The notes under the pieces are model-generated. The model was not told the DNA's origin. It did no database searches and was given only the letters and a program-made list of their open reading frames with translations. From assembly GCF_001544095.1 (NCBI RefSeq), contig NZ_BCPT01000009.1, forward strand, positions 1-64,000: a DNA stretch of 64,000 nucleotides, written 5' to 3'. Origin of the DNA: Enterococcus casseliflavus NBRC 100478. GTDB taxonomy: Bacteria > Bacillota > Bacilli > Lactobacillales > Enterococcaceae. Positions 13,570 to 25,382 of the stretch are shown here, piece by piece. The stretch's first letter is position 1; each line of letters opens with the position of its first letter. The position numbers and the translations under genes are program-made.

Positions 13570-15261
13570 TTACATTTTGTCGGGTGCATGTAAACCAAGC
13601 AACCGTAAATCTTCTTTTAATAAGGTCGTTACTGCATAAACTAGAGCCAGACGTGCGTCTTTTTCCGCATCTTCAGCCAAGATTTTCACATTGGCGTAAT
13701 ACTTATTAAAGGCCTGTGCCAATTTGATGGCATGTTTAGCAATGACGGATGGTTCATATTTTTCTGCTGCTTGCAGCACGGTTTCTGGGTAGCGCTGAAT
13801 CAATTTGATGACTTCCCAGCTCTCAGTATCTGCCAATGACAAACTGCTGACAGCAGCAGGATCAAAGTCGGCTTTTTCAAGAATGCTCATGGCACGGGCA
13901 TGAGAATATTGCACATAGGGTCCGGTCTCTCCTTCAAAACGGACAACTTCTTCTAGCGTAAAGTCGAAATTATTCAAACGGTCATTTTTCAAGTCGTGGA
14001 AAACGACTGCCCCGACACCGACTTGTTTTGCAACTTCTTCTTTGTTTTCAAGCGTTGGGTTCTTTTCAGTGATTTGTTCTTTCGCTGAATCGATCGCTTC
14101 ATTCAATACTTCTTCTAAAAGAACGATCTTCCCTTTTCTCGTAGATAATTTTTTCCCATCTTTGGTGATCAATCCAAATGGTACGTGGGTCATATCATCT
14201 GCCCACTCAAAGCCCATTTCCTTCAAAACAGCTTTTAATTGCTTGAAGTGATAACTTTGCTCATTTCCTACCACGTACAATGATTTAGCAAAATTGTAGG
14301 TCCGTTTGCGGTACAATGCAGCAGCCATGTCCCGGGTGATGTAAAGGGTCGCACCATCGGATTTGCGGATCAAGGCTGGATTTAAGTCATACGCAGCCAA
14401 ATCAACGATTTCTGCCCCTTGGTCTTCTTTCAGCAAGTGTTTTTCCTCTAATAATTCCACGACTTCTGTCATTTTATCATTATAGAAAGCTTCGCCATTC
14501 AATGAATCAAAGGAAACTTCCAACATATCATAGATTTTATTGAATTCTTTTAATGATTCATCACGGAACCATTGCCATAAATCCATTGCTTCTTGGTCAC
14601 CATCTTCTAGTTTCTTGAACCAAGCTCTCGCATCATCTTCTAATTGTTTATCTGTCTCGGCAGCTTCATGAAAATCAACATACAAACGCAACAGTTCGTT
14701 GATTGGTTCCGCTTTGACCGCTTCTTCTGACCCCCATTTTTTATAGGCCACGATCAATTTCCCAAATTGTGTGCCCCAGTCGCCTAAATGGTTGATGCGA
14801 ATTGGCTGGTAACCGATTTTTTCTAAAATAAAGCCGATCGAGTTACCGATCACAGTGGAACGCAAATGCCCCATTGAGATGGGTTTGGCAATATTGGGTG
14901 AAGACATATCGATGGGTACTGCTTGCTGATTGCCGATGGTTTGATCGCCAAAATGATTTTTTTCTTTGAGAACCATCTCTAAGACGTGGGCAGAGATTGC
15001 TTTTTTATCCATAAAGAAGTTTAAATATGGACCCACCACTTCAATTTTTTCAAAAGACGCTTGATCGATTTTTTCTGCTAAGTCTGCGGCAATTTGCTGC
15101 GGCGCTTTCCGATAGACTTTTGCTAGCGAGAAGGCTGGGAATGCCACATCCCCATGGTCGGCTGACTTTGGATTTTCCAGTAATTGCTGAACTTGTTCGA
15201 TCGATAGATCTTCTTTTACTACTTGATGGATCGCTTGTGCGACGATTTCTTTGTTATTCAT
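13570..15261 (-). CDS. argS: Arginyl-tRNA synthetase
   Basis: Class I synthetase charging tRNA-Arg. 563 residues from the ATG at 15261 (MNNKEIVAQ), chosen because AGGAGG lies just upstream; an open extension to 15321 has no such signal. HIGH-type motif is [16 protein letters not shown] near 125-140 (SMGHLRS), the KMSKS counterpart is replaced by the usual ArgRS divergence, with [10 protein letters not shown] near 370. C-terminal anticodon domain ends at MLKE-like [10 protein letters not shown]. Expression is controlled by the T-box leader just upstream. Confidence 0.97.
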   Translation of the reverse strand: MNNKEIVAQAIHQVVKEDLSIEQVQQLLENPKSADHGDVAFPAFSLAKVYRKAPQQIAADLAEKIDQASFEKIEVVGPYLNFFMDKKAISAHVLEMVLKEKNHFGDQTIGNQQAVPIDMSSPNIAKPISMGHLRSTVIGNSIGFILEKIGYQPIRINHLGDWGTQFGKLIVAYKKWGSEEAVKAEPINELLRLYVDFHEAAETDKQLEDDARAWFKKLEDGDQEAMDLWQWFRDESLKEFNKIYDMLEVSFDSLNGEAFYNDKMTEVVELLEEKHLLKEDQGAEIVDLAAYDLNPALIRKSDGATLYITRDMAAALYRKRTYNFAKSLYVVGNEQSYHFKQLKAVLKEMGFEWADDMTHVPFGLITKDGKKLSTRKGKIVLLEEVLNEAIDSAKEQITEKNPTLENKEEVAKQVGVGAVVFHDLKNDRLNNFDFTLEEVVRFEGETGPYVQYSHARAMSILEKADFDPAAVSSLSLADTESWEVIKLIQRYPETVLQAAEKYEPSVIAKHAIKLAQAFNKYYANVKILAEDAEKDARLALVYAVTTLLKEDLRLLGLHAPDKM

Positions 15262-15361
15262 AGTATCCCTCCTATAATGACTGAACCCATTTTTTGATGA
15301 AACGTTGTTTGAAGCAAGCAAACAGTTGTATGTTTTTCATGCAAGAAATGATTGATAAAAA

Positions 15362-15594
15362 CAAAAAAGCCTCTAGCGCATAACATGCACTAGAGACGAG
15401 ATTTCCCGCGGTACCACTCTGATTGTCCTTTTCGGACCTACTTTTTTCTGATAACGGCAGAATTCCGTTTGCTTGGCAAATTCTCACAAGTGCGTTTCAC
15501 AATCTGATCAATTCGGCTTCCACCACCCCGAACTCGCTAACTGATACTCGAATCGCTACTTCTCTTGTTTCATCAAATCAAGGCTATTTACTTC
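15362..15594 (-). promoter_or_regulatory. T-box riboswitch leader of argS
   Basis: Minus strand. The T-box sequence TGGTACCGCG is at 15407-15416, and an intrinsic terminator (stem CTCTAG/CTAGAG, T run) is at 15362-15397. Upstream stem I material includes the distal-arm sequence GGTGGTGGAAGCC. A candidate specifier codon CGC (Arg), in the context GTGAAACGCA, is at 15492-15494. Transcription probably starts near 15594 from an extended -10, TGCTATACT, at 15601-15609. Uncharged tRNA-Arg would stabilise the antiterminator and switch argS on. The T-box is certain by motif; the exact specifier is inferred. Confidence 0.92.
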
Positions 15595-15662
15595 CCAGAA
15601 AGTATAGCAAAGAAATGTTTGTTTGGCTAGCGAGATTTTGGCATTTTCAAAAAAAAATTATT

Positions 15663-16676
15663 TTATACTTTAGGAATAAATAGATCTCCAGCAGTCACTG
15701 CCATGATCGCTTTGATTGAGTGCAAACGATTTTCGGCTTGATCAAATTGACGGGCATACTTGCTACGAAAGACCTCATCAGTGACTTCCATCTCAGAAAT
15801 TCCATACGCCTGCGCTGCTTTTTTGCCATACGTGGTCTGATCATCATGAAATGCTGGCAAACAATGCATAAAAATCACTTGATCGTTTTGTGTTTTTTTC
15901 ATCAACGATTGGTTGACTTGATACGGCAGCAGCTGTTCAATCCGCTCTTGGAATTTTTCTTCTTCACCCATTGATACCCAAACATCGGTATACACGACAT
16001 CAGCGCCTAGAACACCTTGATCCACATCATCAGTCACCAAAATCTTTGCGCCCGATTGCTTGGCATAGGCTTGTGCCTGTGCGATGATGGTTGCTTCTGG
16101 CTGCAAGACTTTCGGAGTGACGACATGAATATTGACCCCTAAAATCGCACTGGTCACTAATAAAGAATTAGCGACATTGTTGCGCCCATCCCCACAGTAT
16201 GCGATGGTCAAGCCAGTCAGCTCACCGAAGTTTTCTTGAATGGTTAAAAAGTCAGCGATCATTTGCGTTGGATGCCATTCATCCGTTAAACCATTCCAAA
16301 CAGGTACGCCTGAATAGTTGGCCAGATCTTCGACAACCTGTTGGCTAAAGCCGCGAAACTCGATCCCGTCAAACATACGGCCGAATACTTTGGCGGTATC
16401 TTCAACGGATTCTTTAGACCCCAACTGAATATCATTGGCCCCTAAAAATTCCGGATGTGCCCCCAGATCCACCGCTGCAACCGTAAAGGCTGCTCGCGTC
16501 CGTGTCGAATTCTTTTCAAACAAAAGTGCAATATTTTTTCCTTCTAAGTAGCGATGTGGTTGATTGTTGGCCTTCATCTCTTTCAAGTGCTGGGAAAAAT
16601 CAATCAAATATTGTAGTTCTTCTTTTGTAAAATCCTTTTCTGCTAAAAAACTGCGTCCTTTAAAAACCGATGTCAT
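15663..16676 (-). CDS. argF: Ornithine carbamoyltransferase
   Basis: Forms citrulline from ornithine and carbamoyl phosphate, or the reverse in the arginine deiminase pathway. 337 residues from ATG 16676; a TTG at 16694 is in frame but overlaps the GAAGGG ribosome binding site. Carbamoyl-phosphate motif [10 protein letters not shown] near 53-62, ornithine-side HCLPAFHDD near 267-275, and the SMG loop ([11 protein letters not shown]) that separates ornithine from putrescine enzymes. It stands alone, without arcA or arcC, so whether it is anabolic ArgF or catabolic ArcB cannot be settled here; the ARG-box-like site favours arginine control. Confidence 0.9.
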   Translation of the reverse strand: MTSVFKGRSFLAEKDFTKEELQYLIDFSQHLKEMKANNQPHRYLEGKNIALLFEKNSTRTRAAFTVAAVDLGAHPEFLGANDIQLGSKESVEDTAKVFGRMFDGIEFRGFSQQVVEDLANYSGVPVWNGLTDEWHPTQMIADFLTIQENFGELTGLTIAYCGDGRNNVANSLLVTSAILGVNIHVVTPKVLQPEATIIAQAQAYAKQSGAKILVTDDVDQGVLGADVVYTDVWVSMGEEEKFQERIEQLLPYQVNQSLMKKTQNDQVIFMHCLPAFHDDQTTYGKKAAQAYGISEMEVTDEVFRSKYARQFDQAENRLHSIKAIMAVTAGDLFIPKV

Positions 16677-16696
16677 TGCATACCCGCCCTTCAATT

Positions 16697-16733
16697 AACT
16701 AATAATTATACATGATAATATCAAATTATGAAA
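16697..16733 (-). promoter_or_regulatory. argF promoter with candidate ARG box
   Basis: Minus strand: -35 TTTCAT (16728-16733), 17-base spacer, -10 TATAAT (16705-16710). The -10 lies inside CATGTATAATTATTAGTT (16697-16714), which resembles the ArgR operator with TGAATAATTATTCA-like core. Repressor binding would block the -10. Confidence 0.45.
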
Positions 16734-16773
16734 TAAAATACAACAAGATCTTCTATTTGCTCATAAAGAAACC

Positions 16774-16804
16774 AAAAAAAACACCTAAGAACGGATCTTA
16801 GGTG
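16774..16804 (-). terminator. Terminator after tsaD
   Basis: Minus strand: CACCTAAGA-TCCG-TTCTTAGGTG, followed by TTTTTTTT. It ends the tsaB-GNAT-GNAT-tsaD operon. Confidence 0.9.
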
Positions 16805-16812
16805 CAATCATC

Positions 16813-17832
16813 TTAAGAAATCGTATGGGCAAAGCTGACACTTGGATCAGCATTCAATGAAAGATCTGCTAAGCGCTGCTTTTTCAACGCAACATGGGCA
16901 TAAGCTCCAATCATGGCCGCATTATCTCCGCAAAGACGCAACGGTGGAATCAACAATTCCACTTCCGGCAATTCCTGCATCGCTTTTTGTAAAGCGTCAC
17001 GCAAGCCTTGATTCGCCGCGACTCCCCCAGCAACGATCAGCTGGTTTACAGGATAAGCTTGGCATGCCCGCAACGTTTTGTGAACCAATACTTCGACAAC
17101 GCTGGCTTGGAAACTAGCTGCTAGATTTTCTACTGACAAAGCTTCCTCTCTTTGCTGTGCATTATGCACAAAATTGATAAAGGAACTCTTTAAGCCGCTG
17201 AAACTAAAATCAAAATTATCTTCTTGTATCATTGCTCGAGGAAAGTGATACGTATCACTGCCTAGATGCGCAAGGCGATCAATTTCTTTCCCACTAGGAT
17301 AAGGCAACCCCAGAACACGACCGACTTTGTCATAGGCTTCACCAGCGGCATCATCTCTCGTTTCACCGATGATCTCAAAAGAGCCATCTTCTGCCATATA
17401 CACCAATTCGGTGTGGCCACCGCTGACCAATAATGCCATTAAAGGAAAAACCAATTGCTTCACTAGGCGAGCTGCATAAATATGTCCTGCCATGTGATTG
17501 ACCGGAATCAGCGGTAAGCTGTGGGCCCAGGCAAAGGCTTTTGCTGCAGAAAGCCCAATCAACAGTGCCCCAACCAACCCTGGACCATAGGTAACAGCAA
17601 CAGCTGACAACTCTTCAGGTTGGGTGTCGGCCTGTGTCAATGCTTCCTCGATGCATAAAGTAATCTGTTCGACATGGTGACGACTAGCGACTTCTGGTAC
17701 GACACCGCCGAAGCGCTGGTGGCTCTTGATCTGCGAAGCAACAATGTTACTTAAAATGGTGTCGCCGTTTTTAATCACTGCCACACTGGTTTCATCACAA
17801 CTGCTTTCAATGGCTAAAATCAATTCATTCAT
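16813..17832 (-). CDS. tsaD: tRNA t6A threonylcarbamoyltransferase TsaD
   Basis: Transfers the threonylcarbamoyl group to A37 of ANN-decoding tRNAs, with TsaB and TsaE. 339 residues, ASKHA fold. Motifs: [13 protein letters not shown] at the N-terminus, the metal-binding HMAGHIYAA near 111-119 (HxxxH), LVSGGHTEL near 132, and [10 protein letters not shown] near 270. It overlaps the upstream GNAT gene by 8 bases. TsaB lies in the same operon; tsaE and tsaC are not in the window. Confidence 0.97.
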   Translation of the reverse strand: MNELILAIESSCDETSVAVIKNGDTILSNIVASQIKSHQRFGGVVPEVASRHHVEQITLCIEEALTQADTQPEELSAVAVTYGPGLVGALLIGLSAAKAFAWAHSLPLIPVNHMAGHIYAARLVKQLVFPLMALLVSGGHTELVYMAEDGSFEIIGETRDDAAGEAYDKVGRVLGLPYPSGKEIDRLAHLGSDTYHFPRAMIQEDNFDFSFSGLKSSFINFVHNAQQREEALSVENLAASFQASVVEVLVHKTLRACQAYPVNQLIVAGGVAANQGLRDALQKAMQELPEVELLIPPLRLCGDNAAMIGAYAHVALKKQRLADLSLNADPSVSFAHTIS

Positions 17833-18298
17833 TTGATTTTTGTCCGCCTACTTTCTTTTCCATAATCAACGCATCCTCTTCTGGATGACTGTAATATTTT
17901 TTTCTACGACCGATGACTGTATAGCCCATACGTAAATAAAGAGCTTGTGCTTGCAAATTCGATACACGCACTTCAAGATAGATCCGCCGACCATCGGTTT
18001 GTTCCACGAGCGATTCCATTTGTTTCAACAATTCTTTCGCCAAACCACGACCTTGATACGCTGGTAAAACCGCTACATTAAACAGCTCTGCTTCATCCAG
18101 CACTTGCTGAAAACAGAGAAACCCAATCAGCTCTTGATTGGTTTTTCCATAACGGAACAAATAGCGACTGTTGCTGTTTTGCAAATCTTGTTGAAATTGC
18201 TGCACATTCCAAGGCGAGCCAAAGGGATAGCTCTGATCTGCCAATGACCAGAGCATTTGCGGTGTCGGGATCGTTTGATCTGCTTGTTCGTTAGTCAT
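17825..18298 (-). CDS. rimI: GNAT N-acetyltransferase, RimI-like
   Basis: Acetyl-CoA-dependent acetyltransferase of the RimI type, which acetylates the N-terminus of ribosomal protein S18 and possibly other proteins. 157 residues; acetyl-CoA loop is [15 protein letters not shown] near 80-94, followed by [20 protein letters not shown] near 109-128 (read as two shorter motifs). Overlaps its neighbours on both sides (8 bases each), so translation is coupled. Two GNAT genes stand in this operon; this one, adjacent to tsaD, is the position usually held by RimI. Which of the two modifies S18 cannot be decided from sequence. Confidence 0.85.
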   Translation of the reverse strand: MTNEQADQTIPTPQMLWSLADQSYPFGSPWNVQQFQQDLQNSNSRYLFRYGKTNQELIGFLCFQQVLDEAELFNVAVLPAYQGRGLAKELLKQMESLVEQTDGRRIYLEVRVSNLQAQALYLRMGYTVIGRRKKYYSHPEEDALIMEKKVGGQKSNE

Positions 18299-18833
18299 TT
18301 AAAAATTTCACCATATCCAATGCGTCTTCATTGCCTTCGGTGTAGTACGCCGTTTTGATCGCCTGTGAAACAAACCCGAGGGTCCGATACAAACGTTGCG
18401 CATCACGATTGCCCAGGCGAACTTCTAATGTCAAACGGTCGCATTTGTTTTTCCGTGCATAACGTTCGATTTCTCCTAGCAAGAAAGAACCGATCCCTTT
18501 TCCTTGATAATCAGGAATGATCGCGATATTGGTGATATGGGCATCAGCGCCTAAAATCCGCACCCCGATAAACCCGATCATCCGCTCATTATGCAAGATG
18601 CCCAAATAAAGATGTTTGACCCGTGAATAAAGCTCTGACAAAAAGGCGCTCTTGGTCCAAGGCAGTTCCCCCGCATACACGAGACGCTCCACCTGCAGCA
18701 GCTCTTTAATGTCTTCACCGACTAATTCACGAACAACGTACGTTTCCCCTCGTATCTCTTTTTTACGCTCTGGGTATTGAATCTGACGGAAAAGAGCCAG
18801 CTTTCCCGTCATCGTTTTAAATTTTTTCAACAT
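18291..18833 (-). CDS. Second RimI-like GNAT acetyltransferase
   Basis: 180 residues from the ATG at 18833, which has GGGAG 9 bases upstream; ATGs at 18839 and 18854 are also in frame but poorly spaced. The acetyl-CoA loop is IIPDYQGKGIGSFLLGEIE near 110-128, with LEVRLGNRDAQRLYRTLGF close behind, the RimI arrangement. Compared with a minimal RimI it has an extra basic N-terminal segment of about 30 residues (LKKFKTMTGKLALFRQ). It overlaps tsaB by 17 bases and the next GNAT by 8, so all four genes form one unit. Confidence 0.82.
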   Translation of the reverse strand: MLKKFKTMTGKLALFRQIQYPERKKEIRGETYVVRELVGEDIKELLQVERLVYAGELPWTKSAFLSELYSRVKHLYLGILHNERMIGFIGVRILGADAHITNIAIIPDYQGKGIGSFLLGEIERYARKNKCDRLTLEVRLGNRDAQRLYRTLGFVSQAIKTAYYTEGNEDALDMVKFLND

Positions 18834-19542
18834 AGGCATCCACTCCCGGTTCATGCGAGGCTAACCATTTTTCTTCGGCTTCAACTAATTTTAAATAGTC
18901 TGGTACAAAATCATGGATCGAAGCGACCGGCGCTTCTTCTTTCGCAATAGCAGCTAAAACAACGCCATTGGGGTAATTCCATAACGACACTTGATTGATA
19001 CGGGCTGTCGGCAGTTCCGCCTCGATCATGTCTTTAAATTTGACGGTATCGGCGCCGACAAATAGCACTTCTTGACCATCGACTGCTTTTAGCTGGGCCA
19101 ATAACTCAGACAGTGAGATATGCTGATCTTTGATCCTTGTTTCTAAGGTCCCATTATGCCATTGGTAGGCACCTGCGTAGACATTTTGACGGCGAGCGTC
19201 AAACAACGGCACGACCACTTGCGATACGCCCACACAATTGGCAGCGACTGCTTTCAAACTAGAAACACCAATCAGCGGGATGTTCAATGTTTGCGCCAGC
19301 GTTTTTGCTGTTGTGACGCCGATTCGCAAACCTGTATACGAACCAGGACCTTTCGCAACAACGATTTGCTCCAGCTCTTTAGGTGCCATCCCCACCGCTT
19401 GCATCAATCCATCAATGGCAGGCATCAATGCTGTGCTGTGGTTTTTGATCGCCATCGTCTGGCTTTGTCCCAACACTTCTTGACCATCGACCACCGCAAC
19501 CGCCAGTGTCTGGTTTGAGGTATCAATCGCTAATGTTTTCAT
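18817..19542 (-). CDS. tsaB: tRNA t6A biosynthesis protein TsaB
   Basis: Inactive-paralogue partner of TsaD that scaffolds the TsaB-TsaD-TsaE complex. 241 residues, ASKHA fold: LAIDTSNQTLAVAV at the N-terminus and VVAKGPGSYTGLRIGVTTAK near 61-80, the family hallmark. First gene of the overlapping four-gene operon that ends with tsaD. Confidence 0.95.
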   Translation of the reverse strand: MKTLAIDTSNQTLAVAVVDGQEVLGQSQTMAIKNHSTALMPAIDGLMQAVGMAPKELEQIVVAKGPGSYTGLRIGVTTAKTLAQTLNIPLIGVSSLKAVAANCVGVSQVVVPLFDARRQNVYAGAYQWHNGTLETRIKDQHISLSELLAQLKAVDGQEVLFVGADTVKFKDMIEAELPTARINQVSLWNYPNGVVLAAIAKEEAPVASIHDFVPDYLKLVEAEEKWLASHEPGVDAYVEKI

Positions 19543-19655
19543 CTATCTTCTCCCCATTCAAAAAACTCTCTCATATTCTACCATATTCTAATCAAATGCC
19601 CAACCAAGTCTCCAAAAAGATGCCTGCGTTTAGAAAAAAACAATAGGACAACAAT

Positions 19656-19734
19656 ACCCGAACCTTTGAAAAAAGCAAGCACGGCTGCAGCTGCAAACCG
19701 ACGAGGCTGTTTAAAGGTTCGGGTAAGACGATAG
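19656..19734. repeat. Perfect 12-base inverted repeat in the galR-tsaB gap
   Basis: ACCCGAACCTTT (19656-19667) and AAAGGTTCGGGT (19723-19734) enclose 55 bases containing CTGCAGCTGCA. T runs lie a little beyond the arms on both sides (plus: 19738-19744, minus: about 19633-19639), so it may be a poor bidirectional terminator, an operator or a small RNA. The rest of the 19543-19805 gap shows nothing I can name. Confidence 0.6.
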
Positions 19735-19805
19735 TCATTTTTTTGTTATTCCATTAAAACTCAGTTGACGTGTGTAACGACATCCTTCGGTGATTCAACT
19801 GGTTG

Positions 19806-22303
<2,498 letters not shown>

Positions 22304-22306
22304 TGG

Positions 22307-23305
22307 TTATTCCTCCTGCCCTTGATACCCATTTGGATGGCTGACATGCCAATTCCAAGCAGTCTCGATGATTGCTTCGACGTCGGTATAGACTGGTTTC
22401 CAGCCTAAAACCTTTCGTGCTTTTTCACTCGATGCCACTAAGGTACTTGGATCACCGGCACGGCGAGGCGCCACTCTGGCTGGGATCTCTTTTTTCGTTA
22501 CATTGCGAGCAGCTTCCACCATTTCTTTCACAGAGTACCCATGATTGCTGCCTAGATTGAAGACATTGCTCTCATTGCCTTTTTGTAAATATTCTAATGC
22601 CAACAGGTGAGCAGCGATCAGATCTTCGACATGGACATAATCGCGAACACAAGTACCATCTGGAGTATCGTAATCCTCCCCAAAAATCGCTACCTCTTTA
22701 CGTTGTCCTAAAGCAGCTTGCAAGATGATCGGTACTAAGTGTGTTTCTGGATCATGGTCTTCACCGATCGAAGCATCCGACTTCGCGCCAGCCACATTGA
22801 AATAACGCAATGCGACATACTTCATTCCATAAGCTTCATCGCACCAACGCATCATTTTTTCCATGATCAACTTGCTTTCGCCATATGGATTTTTAGGATT
22901 TGTTGGGGTTTCTTCTGTGATTGGACTATGGTCAGGTTCCCCATAAGTTGCTGCTGTAGAGGAAAAGACGATATGTTTCACTTGATGTTCCTTCATCACT
23001 TCTAAGAGGACCTGCATCCCATACACATTATTGTTGAAATACTTCAATGGTTTTTCCACAGATTCTCCCACCAAAGAGCTGGCAGCAAAGTGAATCACGC
23101 CATCGATCGTTTCTTTTTCAAATACCGATTGTAAAAATGCTTTGTCGCGAATATCTCCTTCATAAAAGGTTGCTGCTGGATGGATCGCTTGGCGATGTCC
23201 TGTCAGCAAATTGTCAACGACAACGACTTGTTTTCCTTGTTCGATCAATTGATCGACTGCATGAGAACCGATATAGCCGGCTCCTCCTAATACTAAAATC
23301 GCCAT
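22307..23305 (-). CDS. galE: UDP-glucose 4-epimerase
   Basis: Interconverts UDP-galactose and UDP-glucose using bound NAD. 332 residues, short-chain dehydrogenase fold: [13 protein letters not shown] at the N-terminus for [11 protein letters not shown] near 120 (Ser), and the catalytic YxxxK in [13 protein letters not shown] near 145-155. Central gene of the gal operon, 41 bases after galK. Intact and typical. Confidence 0.97.
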   Translation of the reverse strand: MAILVLGGAGYIGSHAVDQLIEQGKQVVVVDNLLTGHRQAIHPAATFYEGDIRDKAFLQSVFEKETIDGVIHFAASSLVGESVEKPLKYFNNNVYGMQVLLEVMKEHQVKHIVFSSTAATYGEPDHSPITEETPTNPKNPYGESKLIMEKMMRWCDEAYGMKYVALRYFNVAGAKSDASIGEDHDPETHLVPIILQAALGQRKEVAIFGEDYDTPDGTCVRDYVHVEDLIAAHLLALEYLQKGNESNVFNLGSNHGYSVKEMVEAARNVTKKEIPARVAPRRAGDPSTLVASSEKARKVLGWKPVYTDVEAIIETAWNWHVSHPNGYQGQEE

Positions 23306-23346
23306 ATTTTCAGCCTTCTTTCTTCATTCCTTCATCGTTTCTTATT

Positions 23347-24504
23347 CTACAGTTTTCGTGCACCATCATCAATACTTGCTTGATAAATGTCGGTTGCGTA
23401 GCCGATTTCTGCTAAATAGGCTGCTTTGACTGACGCTTCGAAATCAGCCCATTCACTTGCTTTGACCAATGCGATCCCGCAACCGCCAAAGCCCGCACCA
23501 GTCATCCGCGCACCTAGAACAGCAGGGTGCGCTTGAGCGGCTGCGACTAGTGTATCTAGTTCATGCCCTGTCACTTCATAATCATCTCGCAATGAAGCAT
23601 GGGAGGCATTTAATAACTGGCCGAATTCTTCAAGATCACCAGCAGTCAAACCAGCTTTTGCTTTCAATGTCCGTTGGTTTTCCGTCACCGCATGTTTCGC
23701 CCGTTTGATCAAGCGTGGATCATCGATCAATGCTGTATTTGCAAAAAAGGTTGCTTCGTCTAATGCGCCCAATGAATCAATGGCTAATGATTTTTGCAAA
23801 CGAGCCAATGCTTCTTCACATTCTGCACGTCGTTCATTGTACTTAGAATCAGCCAATTCGCGGCGCTTATTGGTATTCATGATCGCTACGACATAATCGC
23901 CAAATGCCGCTGGTACGACTTCATAATTTAACGTGTTCGTATCTAAAAGCAATGCATGGTCTTTTTGACCCATTCCGATCGCAAATTGATCCATGATCCC
24001 TGAGTTAACGCCAATAAACTCATTTTCGACTTTCTTGCCGATTTTAACTAAGTCCAAGGTCGTCAGGGTTAAATCAAAGAGATCTTTTAGACAAACCCCC
24101 GTCAGCAATTCAATCGATGCCGAAGAAGAAAGACCTGCGCCATTCGGAATGTTGCCATAAAAAGCGATGTCAAAGCCTCGATCGATCACTTGCCCCGCTT
24201 CTTTTAGGAAACGAACGACTCCTTTCGGATAGTTTGTCCAATCATCTTCTTTTCGGTAATCCAGCTCATCTAACGAAAAGGAGATCACGCCTTTTTCTGG
24301 AAAGTTCTCTGAATAGAGTTGGATCAACTGGTCTTCACGTTTTCGTGCTACTGCATACGTCCCTAATGTGATCGCCGCCGGGAAAACATAACCGCCATTG
24401 TAATCCGTGTGTTCACCGATCAAGTTGATTCTCCCTGGTGCAAAATACATGCCTGTGCCTTCTGTTCCAAATTTATCAATAAATATCTGTTGCAATTGCT
24501 CCAT
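23347..24504 (-). CDS. galK: Galactokinase
   Basis: Phosphorylates galactose, the first Leloir step. 385 residues from ATG 24504; GGGAG is 8 bases upstream and an in-frame GTG at 24519 falls inside that site. GHMP kinase motifs: galactose signature [17 protein letters not shown] near 25-40, ATP loop [17 protein letters not shown] near 118-133, and C-terminal [13 protein letters not shown] near 335-347. It leads the galKETR operon behind the operator and cre-like sites listed below. Confidence 0.97.
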   Translation of the reverse strand: MEQLQQIFIDKFGTEGTGMYFAPGRINLIGEHTDYNGGYVFPAAITLGTYAVARKREDQLIQLYSENFPEKGVISFSLDELDYRKEDDWTNYPKGVVRFLKEAGQVIDRGFDIAFYGNIPNGAGLSSSASIELLTGVCLKDLFDLTLTTLDLVKIGKKVENEFIGVNSGIMDQFAIGMGQKDHALLLDTNTLNYEVVPAAFGDYVVAIMNTNKRRELADSKYNERRAECEEALARLQKSLAIDSLGALDEATFFANTALIDDPRLIKRAKHAVTENQRTLKAKAGLTAGDLEEFGQLLNASHASLRDDYEVTGHELDTLVAAAQAHPAVLGARMTGAGFGGCGIALVKASEWADFEASVKAAYLAEIGYATDIYQASIDDGARKL

Positions 24505-24525
24505 TTCTCTCACTCCCACTTTCTT

Positions 24526-24557
24526 TTTAGTAAACTTATTGTAAAATATTTACTAAA
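24526..24557 (-). promoter_or_regulatory. Candidate GalR operator upstream of galK
   Basis: Inverted repeat TTTAGTAAA (24526-24534) and TTTACTAAA (24549-24557) separated by 14 bases, with an inner near-palindrome at 24539-24556 (TTGTAAAATATTTACTAA). Position 20-50 bases before galK and palindromic form fit a LacI-family operator; assignment to GalR is by context. Confidence 0.55.
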
Positions 24558-24561
24558 TAAT

Positions 24562-24575
24562 TTCAAGCGTTTTCA
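24562..24575 (-). promoter_or_regulatory. cre-like CcpA site
   Basis: TGAAAACGCTTGAA on minus matches the catabolite-responsive element TGWAANCGNTNWCA at 12 of 14 positions. Sits just upstream of the gal operator, giving glucose repression of galactose use. Confidence 0.6.
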
Positions 24576-24651
24576 ATCCCAAAAGTGATTTTTTTTGATA
24601 TTTTTTCCGTTTTCATTCATAATGAACCTATAACTAAAGGCGAGGTGTTTA

Positions 24652-24822
24652 ATGATGAAACGATTTCTTTCAGGATTTTTAGTAGGAACAGTCGCAACGG
24701 TTGCTGCAGCTGCAAGTGTTGTTATGACGGTCAAGAAACAAGTGATTGATCCAATTGATGAACAACAAGCGGATCATGATGAAAAACGGAAACGTGCGAT
24801 GCGTAAAAGCGTTGCCCGTTAA
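24652..24822 (+). CDS. DUF3042-type small protein
   Basis: 56 residues: one hydrophobic N-terminal segment (FLSGFLVGTVATVAAAASVV) followed by a charged tail rich in Asp, Glu, Lys and Arg and ending KSVAR. This pattern and length match the DUF3042 family of Lactobacillales, whose function I do not know; it is probably a membrane-anchored protein. GAGG lies 6 bases before the first of two tandem ATGs. It is divergent from galK and ends at a strong bidirectional terminator. Confidence 0.75.
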   Translation: MMKRFLSGFLVGTVATVAAAASVVMTVKKQVIDPIDEQQADHDEKRKRAMRKSVAR

Positions 24823-24834
24823 TCATTTGCTACA

Positions 24835-24872
24835 AAAGAGCCGTCAGCCTTCAATAGGCTGGCGGCTCTTTT
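24835..24872. terminator. Bidirectional terminator
   Basis: AAAAGAGCCGTCAGCC-TTCAATA-GGCTGGCGGCTCTTTT; ends the DUF3042 gene on plus and the DUF488 gene on minus. Confidence 0.92.
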
Positions 24873-24877
24873 AGGTA

Positions 24878-25234
24878 TCATTCTTCCTTCTCCAGTAAGT
24901 CCTGCAAAATCACGGCTTGATTTTGTTCTTCATTTTTCGCTCCGTATAGTAAGGTCACGGTCTCTTGTTCAGCAACCAACGCGTTTAACTGTGCCAAGGC
25001 AACTTTTGCGGGCGCTTTCTCTAATTCTTGTAGATAGCGGTCTTTAAACGCATCAAAACGTTCAGGATCATGCCCAAACCATTTGCGCAATTCAGTACTT
25101 GGTGCGACTGCTTTGAGCCATAGATCGATCTGAGCTGTTTCCTTTTTCATCCCTCTAGGCCAGATGCGATCCACCAATACCCGATAGCCATCTGTCGTTT
25201 CCGCCGCTTCATAAATTCTTTTTCGCTTGATCAA
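24878..25234 (-). CDS. DUF488 family protein (YeaO-like)
   Basis: 118 residues. Family hallmarks: VLVDRIWPRGMKKETAQIDLW near 20-40 and APSTELRKWFGHDPERFDAF near 44-65, with YLQELE and a final VTLLYGAKNEEQNQAVIL. DUF488 proteins are widespread, cytoplasmic and of unknown biochemical function. Single gene between a terminator and a 99-base palindrome; regulation unclear. Confidence 0.88.
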   Translation of the reverse strand: MIKRKRIYEAAETTDGYRVLVDRIWPRGMKKETAQIDLWLKAVAPSTELRKWFGHDPERFDAFKDRYLQELEKAPAKVALAQLNALVAEQETVTLLYGAKNEEQNQAVILQDLLEKEE

Positions 25235-25271
25235 CGCACACTCTCCTTATTGATAGACCTAAGTTCAAATA

Positions 25272-25370
25272 AAGGCAAAAGCCCACAATGTAAATTGAAC
25301 AATGACTTACTTGAAACACTCCGTTTGGTGTTTCGTCACTCATTCAAATTTGCTTGTGTTCTTTTGCCTT
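25272..25370. repeat. 99-base imperfect palindrome
   Basis: Outer arms AAGGCAAAAG / CTTTTGCCTT are perfect; inner matching blocks follow (CACAA/TTGTG, AAATT/AATTT, GAAACAC/GTGTTTC) around an 8-base loop. One RNA strand would fold into a single long interrupted hairpin. It fills most of the gap between the rhodanese and DUF488 genes. It could be a MITE-like remnant, a processed regulatory RNA, or an elaborate terminator; it has no T run on either side. Confidence 0.7.
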
Positions 25371-25382
25371 GAGTTCTCTGTT

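Noticed and set aside
19600-19720. Minus-strand frame of about 48 codons overlapping the inverted repeat after galR
   Set aside because: No ribosome binding site and no family resemblance; the inverted repeat explains the region better.
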